Assembly: GCF_901000735.1 (NCBI RefSeq)
Contig: NC_081547.1
Location: 496,001 to 560,000 of the forward strand
Reading direction: 5' to 3'
DNA from: Corylus avellana
Lineage: Eukaryota > Streptophyta > Magnoliopsida > Fagales > Betulaceae
DNA length: 64,000 bases
Numbering within the stretch: the first letter of the stretch is position 1; each line of letters begins with the position of its first letter. The translations under genes were made by a program, and so were the position numbers. Under the pieces are notes generated by a model, which saw only the letters and a list, made by a program, of their open reading frames with translations, was not told where the DNA came from and searched no databases. Positions 1 to 11,700 of this stretch are shown piece by piece.

Positions 1-147
1 GCCATTTATGGCTGTTTTTTTGTTATGTGGTTTTTGAATTTATGTATTGATGGTTTAGCGAAAAATATTTTTTGGATAAGATTTTCTTTATTTTTGAATA
101 TTCGGCATGGCTTAAAATATTGATATAAGATGAACATATTTTCAGTT

Positions 148-676
148 ACCAAGAAAAATGACCTTTATAATGTGTAAAATGTTTATGTTTTTCGTTTGAG
201 TGAGTTATTTTCCACTGCTCTTACACTTGTGGATGGCAATTCAGAGAGAGTTCTTTATGAGCCTTACCTACGTGGGATTTTTCACAGTTAGTTCGTATGG
301 TCACAATTCAAGCCACGCCATCACAGCTGTAGTTCATATCGATAGTATAAAAGGATGGGCATAGAAATTAATTTGTCTGCAACAAGCTCTTCCATTGTGC
401 AGAAAAATTAATTTGTACCAAGAAAAATGACTTTTATAATGTGTAAAATGTTTATGTTTTTCGTTTGAGTGAGTTATTTTCCACTGCTCTTCCACTTGTG
501 GGAGGCACTTGGGAGAGAGTTCTTTCTGAGCCTTACCAACATGGGATTTTTCAGTCAGTTCGTATGGTCACAATTCAAGCCACGCCATCACAGCTGTAGT
601 TCATATCGATAGTATAAACAGATGGGCATAGAAATTAGTTTGTCTGCAACAAGCTCTTCCATTTTGCAGAAAAAAA
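148..676 (+). repeat. Tandemly duplicated promoter/5' UTR of the PMEI gene
   Basis: A unit starting at 148 is repeated starting at 417, an offset of about 269 bases with few mismatches. It contains a TATA box (346-352 in unit 1, 613-618 in unit 2) and the leader up to the start codon. Unit 1 runs out at its poly-A tract (about 400-410), where unit 2 continues into the ATG at 677. The gene thus has two stacked core promoters; only the second is directly joined to the coding region. Confidence 0.85.
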
Positions 677-1204
677 ATGGCCACTAAACTTGACGCTTCT
701 CTCCTTCTCTTTGCTATCTCGATTGTAATGTCTCTCTCGCTTTCGACCCATTGTGAAACAGCTGCAAATGAGAACCTAATAGCCAAAACTTGCAACCTCA
801 CAAAGTTTCTCGCTGTTTGCAGATCAACATTGCGGTCGGATCCTCGGAGTTCAAGTGCAAATCTGACCGGCCTTACTAGGATTGCCATGGAGTTGGCCGG
901 AAACAAGGCCAATGACACTGCCGGAGTGGCCTTTAAGCGGATGAACAATGCGTCTGACTATATGACATGGGCGGAGAGTTCAGCTTGTTTCAACGGTTAT
1001 AACATAAGCATGTATGGAATTAAAGAGAAGGGTCTCCGGTATTTTGACGAGAGGAAGTATGATGAGGCATACCAAACAGTGGATTTTCTTGAAGAGCAAA
1101 CACGCCATTGTAGTAGGTTTGGCAGAGCAGAGTTTGCTAAAAAGAATTCAGTACTATTGAGGTTTACTATTGATGTGAAGACGATTTTACATCAGCTTTT
1201 TTGA
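677..1204 (+). CDS. Pectin methylesterase / invertase inhibitor domain protein
   Basis: A single-exon gene for a secreted 175-aa protein of the plant PMEI/invertase-inhibitor family. These four-helix-bundle proteins act in the apoplast or vacuole and block either pectin methylesterase or acid invertase. Residues 1-26 form a signal peptide with a hydrophobic core (LLLFAISIVMSLSL). The mature part opens with the N-terminal hairpin Cys pair (C39, C48; the AKTCNLTKFLAVCRSTL region), and C104 and C144 can supply the second disulfide. There are several N-glycosylation sequons (NLT, NAS, NIS). The length is normal for the family. The target enzyme cannot be told from sequence. The start codon lies about 60 bases after the TATA box at 613. 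The leader and promoter are tandemly duplicated upstream. No neighbour appears functionally linked. Confidence 0.9.
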   Translation: MATKLDASLLLFAISIVMSLSLSTHCETAANENLIAKTCNLTKFLAVCRSTLRSDPRSSSANLTGLTRIAMELAGNKANDTAGVAFKRMNNASDYMTWAESSACFNGYNISMYGIKEKGLRYFDERKYDEAYQTVDFLEEQTRHCSRFGRAEFAKKNSVLLRFTIDVKTILHQLF

Positions 1205-1505
1205 TCTACTGTTATCATTATCATGAATAATAAATATTTCTTTCTTTATAGCAAAGCATGATGGTGCCTTTGCCGTTTGTTCTCACCGTCGAGCTTGTGC
1301 CGTTTCAAATTTTCAATTAATTTTTGTTTCCTTTTACTTGTAGGGGTTTAGATGAAGAAGTGACAGTTGTGTTATCCACCCAAAAGTTAAAAAACAAAAA
1401 CAAAAAGCGACAATTGTGTTACTTCTATCTATTGCCATTTAAAAACTAATAGAATGTTGCAATGCATAACAAATGCCACGTCAACTTTATACTTCACCAA
1501 AAAAA
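1205..1505. other. Intergenic, no gene seen
   Basis: This is the 3' flank of the PMEI gene with A/T-rich polyadenylation-like sequence (AATAATAAATATTTC near 1226). I see no coding potential or RNA gene. Confidence 0.6.
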
Positions 1506-2070
1506 TTAATTTTTCTTAAGTGGGAAAGGGATAGGGATGGTGACCAAACACCCCCATTGTTTGACCACCTTTGAAGGAGGTTAATTTTGGAGGTGGTTGA
1601 ATTGCCTCTTAATCTCAAGAGTGGTAATTGAGTCACCTTTTTTACCCGAGAGTGGTGGTTCAGGCCAACCCGAAAGCCATTTTAAGGAGTAGTCAAATTA
1701 CTCTCTTCAGCCTTGAAGCTACTCCTAAGCTAGTATTGTTCGAGAGGGTTTAATAACCCCTTCACCCAAGATTGATGATTTGGGTCAACCCAAAAGCCCT
1801 CGTGAGAAGTAGCCAATCACTCTTACTACTCTTGAAATATGAGAATCGTCAAACTATTTATGAAAAAATCTTTTTTCGAACTACTCCCATAATCTCCTTT
1901 GAAGTAACCAAAGACCAAGTGGTAGAGATAAGAGACCCACCCATTTTACCACCTTTGTTTTTGTTTTTGTTTTCGTTTTTTGTTTTTTGTTTTTTTTTCA
2001 TTTTTTCATTTTTTTTTTTTTTGGTTAAGTGCCACATGAGGTGGTATTTGGCACAGGCAATAACATTTTA
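1506..2070. repeat. Probable dispersed-repeat segment inside copy 1
   Basis: A stretch rich in short alternating GACCACC / GGTGGT / GGGTCAACCC phrases followed by T-rich runs. It resembles a degraded non-autonomous plant transposon and is present again at 5168-5705. No coding capacity is seen. The family could not be assigned without a repeat library. Confidence 0.35.
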
Positions 2071-4473
2071 TTGGTCTTATATAATTCTTTAAATACAAAA
2101 CTAAAATTTTATTAGCTTTTTAGAGGGCAGATAGACGAAAATATCAAATTAATAAACTTATAAAACACATGTACCAATTTTAAGACTTTTTAAAACTTAG
2201 GTAGCTTTTTTATTTTTTATTTTTTTTTATAAAAAAAAAAAGGAAAGGAAAGGTAAATCACATATACTAATTAGCCTTTTTTCTTTCTTTCTTTCTCTGA
2301 GCATTAATGATGTTATTTTAAACTATAAAAAACAGCACATGCCCGTCACTACCATAGTTAATTCTTTACGAGCTAGAGTTGATAGGGGAAGAATCCCTCT
2401 CTTTTAGAGGAAGGAAATGAAGTCATGGTCGGTTGCTCATTCTGTCCTTCCTTGTGACAAAGTAATGGTTGTTTATATGGGCTATTTAAGTCTTTATCCC
2501 CTAATTTTAAAGACATAAATTGAGAGGTCTATAAAAAAGTAATGGTTATTTATATGGGCTATAAATTTTATAGTAGAATGAATATAAATAAAGACCAAAT
2601 TAAAGATATAGTTGATTAAATGAAACATACATTACTATCTCTCATTAATACTTTGGCCCCTCCTAATAATTTTTTTTGGCTCCACCACTCCTGAGGTTCA
2701 CCTAATATTTTTGCAGTGCAAATTAATGAGAGTTGGGATGTTTCCACTTTACAATATGGAGAAATCATGACATACTTTTTCTTGTCAATTAGCTCAAAAT
2801 AATAACTAGATGACATTGACAAATAACAAATGCTAACGAAGGGCATGATTAGGTGATAAATGTATTTTTTTCTTAATTTTTTTTTTTTGGTTGGGTAATT
2901 TTTAAATTTCAAAAGCTACTAGGCCAAAGTAAAAATATATAGAAAATCTCCCTCTTTTTAAAATAAGTTTTATGGTTATGAAGTCACATGATCAGGCCAT
3001 AATGCATGCGTGTAAAGCTAAACTCATGACCTCAAGAGAGAACTCATCCCAAGTAGGCATCTTAGACAACTCTTCATCGTGCCCTCCTTAAAATGCAAAA
3101 CAAAGGGTTAGAGCCTAGAGGGTACCTCAGAATGAACATTAAAAAACATAAGAAGAAATAGAAAATAAAGGAGAATAAAATAAAGAAAGGAAGAGAGAGA
3201 GAGACCTAATAACAATTTAGAAAGAATTTTAAACAAAGTCCGCCATTATATGACTTGGATCTGGTTTTAATTAGAACTAATTTCATTCAGATTGAAACAC
3301 GTGTTTTTTATCCTGTAATTAGAACTTGACCCAATATGACTGGGACAAGTATTCATTGCGGTTATGGAACGCATATCTCAATCCCAATAAATTCAATTAT
3401 TCTTCCATAGAAGTTTTCATTTTGCAAATAATATGGTTGAATATCGTTAATATAGAGTTGCTTGAAAAATGAAAACCCTACTACTGTGTTTTATTCACTG
3501 ATCTAAATATGTTCAAAAGTTTTACTTTCACATAATGTGCATGCATCTAATAATTATCGTTTTTTTCTTTTTTCTTTTTCTAAGCAATAATTATCATATT
3601 CATTTATGGAGATTACGTTATATATATATATATATATATATATATGCAATCATTCTGAGAGTCATGCTGTTGCGAATAACGAAAATCTCTTCGAACATTG
3701 TCCAACCAATTAAAGCTTTGAGATTGGAAGGCATTTTTATTAATAGATCATCGAAGAAAAAGAAAAAGAAAATACATATTTTGCATATATATAGAAAATA
3801 AAAATCAAACAGATATATTGGTATTCCTACATTTGGCAACAATCAAAGGGATATTTTATTTTAATGCACATGATTCTTACATATATTTTAAATTTTAATC
3901 ATATAAAAAATGCATGTAAGAACTAATACTGGACAATTTGATCCACTTCATATTTTTCATATATAATAAATCTTTAGAAAATAAAAATCAAACAGATATT
4001 GATATTCACACGAATCACACATTTGGAAACAATCAAACAGAGATTTTATTTTCTCTACCTTTCTCGGTCGCCAATCATCTATCAAAAGGGTAATTATCTC
4101 AAAGATCTCCTATACAGCAAAATCCCAGTCAGGTTGAAAGCAATAGCCGTAGATCCACAATCCACTTGATCCCACCAACCAATCCAATCCTATCGTCTAA
4201 CCCAAAGCCATCGTCCAGTTCTACACCGAAGAAAACCCCAAAGGAGCTAGAATCGTGTGCGCACCAGACAAGTTCTGTACCCACCCCCGCACGAAATAAT
4301 CACCCATCAACGAACTTGACCGTTATAGGGGAGACATCGTGTACGCTTGCCACGTATGCCCCGCGCCACTCGCACGACACCTTAAGATTACAGTACTTTG
4401 ATCCTGGTCGGACCCAAGTCGATGTTAAAAAAAAAAATCCGAATATTTTCAAATATTAGTAAAACAGAGGGAA

Positions 4474-4582
4474 TATATAAATACAGGGTGAAAACGAAGC
4501 AAAACCAATCAAAGTCTAAGCAGAACCCATCAAATTCTGCAGCCTCTTCGACTTCGCTTTCTCTCATTGTCACTCTCTCACT
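4474..4582 (+). promoter_or_regulatory. Orphan promoter and first-exon copy
   Basis: The TATA box (4474-4481) and the untranslated leader ending at a good splice donor (GTAAGTGG from 4583) duplicate the functional promoter and exon 1 of the gene starting at 8711. No coding exon follows before the gap at 4793. If the duplication is real, this copy could still fire and yield a non-coding or chimeric transcript. Confidence 0.55.
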
Positions 4583-4792
4583 GTAAGTGGCCTTTTCAAG
4601 CAATCACTGATTGTTTTATTTTCCATTTTTATTCCCTCTCTCTCGCGCGCTCGCTTTCTATATATGTAAACTTGCATGTGTATCGATTACTGGGAAGTGG
4701 ATTTTGTGGTGATACATTCTGTGATCTTGCAATATTGAGTTCTCTTCTATTTTCTTCTTCTGGGGTGTATGCGATTTGTTTCAGATTCTCTA

Positions 4793-4892
4793 NNNNNNNN
4801 NNNNNNNNNNNNNNNNNNNNNNNNNNNNNNNNNNNNNNNNNNNNNNNNNNNNNNNNNNNNNNNNNNNNNNNNNNNNNNNNNNNNNNNNNNNN
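4793..4892. other. Assembly gap (100 N)
   Basis: Exactly 100 Ns, the usual placeholder for a scaffold gap of unknown size. It truncates the first copy of the 3.3-kb repeat. Confidence 0.98.
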
Positions 4893-5167
4893 ATTTGGAC
4901 CCCTCCATCAGATTTTAAACGTCACATGACGTTTATACCCCTAACTTTTGTATAAAATTCGAACTTCTAAAACATTTTTTTATTTTTAAAAAAATAAAAA
5001 TCATGGATATTTTGGTCTTTTTTTGAATTTTTAACGGCTAAAATTAACGGAAGGGTCCAAATTGAGAGCAATTGAAAGTTCAGGGGACTAAATTGAGAGA
5101 TTTTAAAGTTCAGGGGGGTATTTCAAAACGGATGGAAGTTTGGAGGTCCTTAGTGAAGTTTTCCCTT
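4893..5167. mobile_element. Terminal part of a non-autonomous transposon-like repeat
   Basis: Directly after the gap comes a text typical of a dispersed plant repeat: alternating 'gtccaaattgagag', 'gttcaggggactaa' and 'ggaggtccttagtgaag' phrases ending in TTTTCCC at about 5166. Single-copy-like sequence of repeat copy 2 resumes immediately afterwards, so this looks like one end of an inserted element whose other end is lost in the gap. No protein is encoded. The family is not identified. Confidence 0.5.
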
Positions 5168-8100
5168 TAATTTTTCTTAAGTGGAAAAGGGATAGGGATA
5201 GGGATAGGGATGGGTGACCAAGCACCCCATGGTTTGACCACCTTTAAAAGAGGTTAATTTTGGAGGTGGCTGAATTGTCTCTTAATCTCAAGAGTGGTAA
5301 TTGAGCCACCTTTTTTACCCGAGAGTGGTGGTTCATGCCAACCTAAAGGCCATTTTAAAGAGTAGTCAAACTACTCTCTTCAGCCTTGAAGCCACTCCTA
5401 AGCTAGTATACTTCAAGAGGGTTTAATAACCCCTTCACCTAAGATTGATGATTTGGGTCAACCCAAAAGCCCTCGTGAAAAGTAGCCAATCACTCTTACT
5501 ACTCTTGAAATATGAGAATCGTCAAACTATTTATGAAAACATCTTTTTTCGAACTACTCCCATAATCTCCTTAGAAGTAACTTGGTAAAGACCAAGTAGT
5601 AGAGATAAGAGACCCACCCATTTTACCACCTTTGTTTTTGTTTTTGTTTTTGTTTTTTTTCATTTTTTCATTTTTTTTTGTTAAGTGCCACATGAGGTGG
5701 TATTTGGCACAGGCAATAACATTTTATTGGTCTTATATAATTCTTTAAATACAAAACTAAAATTTTATTAGCTTTTTAGAGGGCAGATAGACGAAAATAT
5801 CAAATTAATAAACTTATAAAACACATGTACCAATTTTAAGACTTTTTAAAACTAAGGTAGCTTATTGATTTTTTTTTTTTTTTTAAGAAAAAAAGGAAAA
5901 GAAAGGTAAATCACATATACTAATTAGCCTTCTTTCTTTCTTTCTTTCTCTGAGCATTAATGATGCTATTTTAAACTATAAAAAACAGCACATGCCCGTC
6001 ACTACCATAGTTAATTCTTTACGAGCTGGAGTTGATAAGGGAAGAATCCCTCTCTTTTAGAGGAAGGAAAAGAACTCATGGTCGGTTGTGAGAAAGACAC
6101 GAACAAATGTTAGAAACCAGCTACACCTAACATACAGGTTTAAGTCTTTATCCCCTAATTTTAAAGACATAAATTGAGAGGTCTATGAAAAAGTAATGGT
6201 TATTTGTATGGGCTATAAATTTTACAGTAGAATGAATATAAATAAAGACCAAATTAAAGATATAGTTGATTAAATGAAACATACATTACTATCTCTCATT
6301 AATACTTTGGCCCCTCCTAATAAATTTTTTTGGCTCCACCACTCCTGAGGTTCACCTAATATTTTTGCAGTGCAAATTAATGAGAGTTGGGATGTTTCTA
6401 CTTTACAATATGGAGAAATCATGACATACTTTTTCTTGTCAATTAGCTCAAAATAATAACTAGATGACATTGACAAATAACAAATGCTAACGAAGGGCAT
6501 GATTAGGTGATAAATGAATTTTTTTCTTAATTTTTTTTTTTTTGTTGGGTAATTTTTAAATTTCAAAAGCTACTAGGCAAAAGTAAAAATATATAGAAAA
6601 TCTCCCTTTTTTCAAAAGAAGTTTTATGGTTATGAAGTCACATGATCAGGCCATAATGCATGCGTGTAAAGCTAAACTCATGACCTCAAGAGAGAACTCA
6701 TCCCAAGTAGGCATCTTAGACAACTCTTCATCGTGCCCTCCTTAAAATGCAAAACAAAGGGTTAGAGCCTAGAGGGTACCTCAGAATGAACATTAAAAAA
6801 ATAAGAAGAAATAGAAAATAAAGGAGAATAAAATAAAGAAAGGAAGAGAGAGAGAGAGACCTAATAACAATTTAGAGAGAATTTTAAACAAAGTCCGTCA
6901 TTGTATGACTTGGGTCTGGTTTTAATTAGAACTAATTTTATTAAGATTGAAACACGTGTTTTTTATCCTGTAATTAGAACTTGACCCAATATGACTGGGA
7001 CAAGTATTCATTGTGGTTATGGAACGCATATCTCAATCCCAATAAATTCAATTATTCTTCCATAGAAGTTCTCATTTTGCAAATAATATGGTTGAATATC
7101 GTTAATATAGAGTTGCTTGAAAAATGAAAACCCTACTACTGTGTTTTATTCACTGATCTAAATAAGTTCAAAAGTTTTACTTTCACATAATGTGCATGCA
7201 TGTAATAATTATCGTTTTTTTCTTTTTTCTTTTTCTAAGCAATAATTATCATATTCATTTATGGAGATTACGTTATATATATATATATATATATATATAT
7301 GCAATCATTCTGAGAGTCATGCTGTTGCGAATAACGAAAATCTCTTCGAACATTGTCCAACCAATTAAAGCTTTGAGATTGGAAGGCATTTTTATTAATA
7401 GATCATCGAAGAAAAAGAAAAAGAAAATACATATTTTGCATATATATAGAAAATAAAATTCAAACAGATATATTGGTATTCCTACATTTGGCAACAATCA
7501 AAGGGATATTTTATTTTAATGCACATGATTCTTACATATATTTTAAATTTTAATCATATAAAAAATGCATGTAAGAACTAATACTGGACAATTTGATCCA
7601 CTTCATATTTTTCATATATAATAAATCTTTAGAAAATAAAAATCAAACAGATATTGATATTCACACATTTGGAAACAATCAAACAGAGATTTTATTTTCT
7701 CTACCTTTCTCGGTCGCCAATCATCTATCAAAAGGGTAATTATCTCAAAGATCTCCTATACAGCAAAATCCCAGTCAGATTGAAAGCAATAGCCGTAGAT
7801 CCACAATCCACATGATCCCACCAACCAATCCAATCCTATCGTCTAACCCAAAGCCATCGTCCAGTTCTACACCGAAGAAAACCCCAAAGGAGCTAGAATC
7901 GTGTGCGCACCAGACAAGTTCTGTACCCACCCCCGCACGAAATAATCACCCATCAACAAACTTGACCGTTATAGGGGAGACATCGTGTACGCTTGCCACG
8001 TATGCCCCGCGCCACTCGCACGACACCTTAAGATTACAATACTTTGATCCTGGTCGGACCCAAGTCGATGTTAAAAAAACAAAAAATCCGAATATTTTCA

Positions 8101-8442
8101 AATATTAGTAAAACAGAGGGAATATATAAATACAGGGTGAAAACGAAGCAAAACCAATCAAAGTCTAAGCAGAACCCATCAAATTCTGCAGCCTCTTCGA
8201 CTTCGCTTTCTCTCATTGTCACTCTCTCACTGTAAGTGGCCTTTTCAAGCAATCACTGATTGTTTTATTTTCCATTTTTATTCCCTCTCTCTCGCGCGCT
8301 CGCTTTCTATATATGTAAACTTGCATGTGTATCGATTACTGGGAAGTGGATTTTGTGGTGATACATTCTGTGATCTTGCAATATTGAGTTCTCTTCTATT
8401 TTCTTCTTCTGGGGTGTATGCGATTTGTTTCAGATTCTCTAT
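5168..8442 (+). repeat. 3.3-kb direct repeat, copy 2 (joined to the downstream gene)
   Basis: This partner of 1506-4792 continues past the point where copy 1 hits the gap, straight into the 5' UTR intron and coding exons of the gene at 8711. It differs from copy 1 by an expanded GATAGG run near 5186-5206, homopolymer lengths and small indels. It carries the functional TATA box and first exon. Confidence 0.9.
8123..8130 (+). promoter_or_regulatory. TATA box of the C2-like gene
   Basis: A TATATAAA-type box sits about 100 bases upstream of the donor of the untranslated first exon (exon end 8231, intron 8232-8655). The predicted leader has no upstream ATG in exon 1 or in exon 2 before the start at 8711. 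Confidence 0.6.
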
Positions 8443-8710
8443 ATGCGACTCTGGCGGAGGAAGATTGACAAGTAGTGATTTTTGCTATGATCACTGATTA
8501 TTACGTGATTCAGATTCTAAGAATCCTAAACTACTGTTTTGGATGTTGGGAAAACCTTATTAACAAGATCATAAGAAAAATGAACTATAAAACTTGGTCT
8601 TAGGCAGTCTTGGTTCGTAGGTCCTGAATTTCTGGTTTTTAAATTCTGGTTACAGGTTTTTGTCTCTGTATTAGTGGTTTTCGGTTTGAAGAAGAAGAAG
8701 CTTTAGGACG

Positions 8711-11700
8711 ATGTTCACGGAAGGCCTTGATAGTGATGCCCGTAGATGGGTTCAAGGGGTAAGCCAGTTCTGAATCTTCTGATTTTTTTTTTGTGTGTGT
8801 GTCTTTTTATCGTAGCGTTCTACTGGTTGTCTGAATTGTCTCAGAGAGTGCAATCTGAATGTGTTGGCAACATAAAGAGCATTAATGGCAATCGGGGCCT
8901 CGGACTGCCATCTCCGGGCAGATTCGGTTGTGGGCTTTCATCTTCACCTATAAATTTGATTTCAGTGCCGCAAACTATGCCTGTGAGTGGCATTCATTGT
9001 GAGTTTGGATCAGACATGGACTTATCCTCTGGCTCGGAGGATGAGGTTTATGGTGGGCGGTACTCTGTTCTGTCATCTCCCCAGGACGACGAAAAGCAAG
9101 TGAATTCTGGCGATGATAAGATTCAATTGAAACGAGGACATGGAAACCCAGTCGAGCTGCCTGGTTATACAGAAGAATTCTTGGATTCAGCCACTAGCAC
9201 AGAAGTTTCATTCACGCAATCCAGAAGCAATACATGCACTTTGGATGGTTGTTCACCTAGTGTTACTTTGAGGGCAAATGTGGAAATAACAGCCAAGCAG
9301 GTTTCCTATTAAAATTGTACTCCTTGCTAATACGTGTTAAATTTGTAGATTATTTCTAGTTTAGATCAATATGCAGGTGAGACATGAAAAAGTTTATGCC
9401 TTCCAATTTGTTAGATCATTGATGTTTCATATTCAATGTCCGACTGCTTAATAAGATAACATTGGAAAAAGTTGTCTTGCTTCTTACTCATTGGACTCTG
9501 AGCCGGGCAAGTGGTTGCAGGATTCTTATGGAAGTGGACTCCTGAATAAGAAGCTCTCTAATAATAATATCCCCAGTGCACCTCCATTTGTTGGTTCTGA
9601 AACTGAAGTCGACCAAATTTTAACTCGTAAAGCACATGGGACATCTTGCCTTGCAAATCCAAGTGGTTCTGCCACCACAAAAGAATCAAGAAGCACTACA
9701 AGCAGTGGAATTTATAACCAATCAGCTAGGTTCGTCTATGTTTGTTTTCTGTATCTCTTTGTTTTGTTTCTTTGTCTTTTTTGCAACTAGTTACTGAGAA
9801 TCTGTCACTATCCATCACAGGAGCGCTTCTGTTTTTGAAGCTCATGCATCTCCAATTCCTTCACCTGCTCGCCTCCCAACATTTCATGCAAGGTTAGTTA
9901 GGTCACTTCATTATGAGTGTACTCATTATTTGATTGGTCCAATATTTTCCAATGTCCATTCTCTTGTGTTTCATGAATTGCATTCAGTGGGCAAGGTATA
10001 TGGAGTGCTGTAGTTTCTTATGATGCATGTTGTCGACTCTGCCTCCACTCATGGGCTCGGGGCCATTGCATGGAAGCTCCCTATTTCTTGAATGATGAAT
10101 GTGTAGTATTGCGAGAGGCATTTGGGTGAGTACTTGTTTCCCTTTTTTTTGTTTTTTATTTATATTTTATATTGTCTTCACATTCAAATTATGTTGCTTA
10201 AGATTAAGATCCGAACAGCATGGATATAATTTAAGAAATGTAACATAGGGCTCTGGTGAATGGGATGCTGGGATGCTGTCTAACTTACTAAGACTCCTTT
10301 CTGCTTTAAGAATTATGAAAAAAAGATTCTGTCATCGCTTGAATGGAGTAATAAATAATTAAAATTTAAGCCATGGTGGAAGAGTTGTAATTATGATACG
10401 ACTATTCTCAGGATTAAAGTCTCAAAAAATTGGTAATTGTTCAAGTAACAGATTCCTATATTGGAGAAGCTCCCGAGAGAAATTTGATTGCAAGCAAAAG
10501 ATTTTGTGTTCTGTTTAAGCTTTAGTGAATAAATCATGCTTTTCATGGTTGTTCGATTCTAGCTTTGTTTTCTCCTCTTTTGCACTTTTGTTGCATTTTT
10601 AGCAGATGGTGGTACCGAAATGGGCTTATAGGAAAGTCAATGGTGCTTCCCAATGTTTATGATTTGTATATATTTTGTTCCATATAGTATCATGTCTTCT
10701 ACACATGCTATAATATTCCATGACATGTGATATCAAAGATTAGTTTAAGTTTTTATGCTTTTAATTGGTTTAATTTTCATTATTCCTCTTTTTCTCCTTA
10801 TAATTTCAGATTGAGGCAAGTATTATTACAATCAGAAGAAGAACTACTGGCAAGACGATCTCCAGAGCTAGTCAGTGAGGTAGCTGCTCCAAAATCTAGG
10901 AAAACTTTGGGCAAAATGAAAATGCAGCTTGAAGGTACTGCCATATTATTTTTCTCAACGCCTTTCTTGTTGGTTTTACTGAGTTAGAATGTCAAGGCAT
11001 GTACTAGTCTGATATTTTTGGTCATTTTACAGTGTGTAAATTGAAAATGGAATCGTTTCATTCACATTCACATTTGTCCAAATTTAAATCCAAGCTGTTT
11101 TCTGAATGGGAAGCTTTCCATAAAGTTCGAGTAGCAACTCGTACTCTTGCAAAAGGTTCAAGCGGTCAGTTTATGAAAAAAGTTTCTGGTCTCCTAAAAT
11201 TCGACAACAGTTCTACACATGATGTAGTGCCAGGTATGCAAATTTTTGGTACCATCCTCGATTGGTTTCAATGTATATAACGTAAAAATGTTACCATATT
11301 AACATCCATTATTTTGTTCACCTGCCAATCTAGGCTTTTATGGGTCACCATTGGGTGGATCAAACATAAAATATGTATCCATAAACTTTGACGAGGCTAG
11401 GAAGTCTGGTCATGATAATCACATAAACTTGCAAAGCTTTACCCCAAGCTTTGGGGAATGTTAATCAATATACAGCAGTGTAATGAGTAGTTATTTGAGT
11501 AGTTATTCACCATGTTAATCAATATCTTGACAGTACAAAACAAATAGTAGTCTTCCTTTTTTTCTTCATCTATATATAACTTAAGGTGATCACATTTTGT
11601 TATCAGAAAGATACTCTTGCTTGTTGAGATTGAAAAGTTCATTTGAGGAGGATGCTGTCCGCATGCAACCTGGATCTAGAGAAACACATGTGTTGTATGT

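Larger units (their letters stand above)
1506..4792 (+). repeat. 3.3-kb direct repeat, copy 1 (ends at the assembly gap)
   Basis: This stretch is nearly identical to 5168-8442, with only scattered substitutions, homopolymer differences and small indels (for example a 9-base insertion near 4009). It includes a (TA)n microsatellite near 3618-3645, a TATA box at 4474-4481 and an untranslated exon with a donor at 4583. Homology runs into the N gap, so its true right edge is unknown. Short reading frames inside are repeated in copy 2 but look non-coding. It may be a real duplication or an uncollapsed haplotype. Confidence 0.9.

Noticed and set aside
2616..2912. 98-aa minus frame conserved in both copies of the 3.3-kb repeat (second at 6270-6566)
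   Set aside because: It is conserved only because the block is duplicated; the composition is low-complexity Lys at one end and no domain is visible.
4166..4459. About 97-aa plus frame starting MIPPTNPILSSN in both repeat copies
   Set aside because: It lies immediately upstream of the TATA box of the downstream gene; Ser/Pro-rich with no family match, and it reads through promoter sequence.
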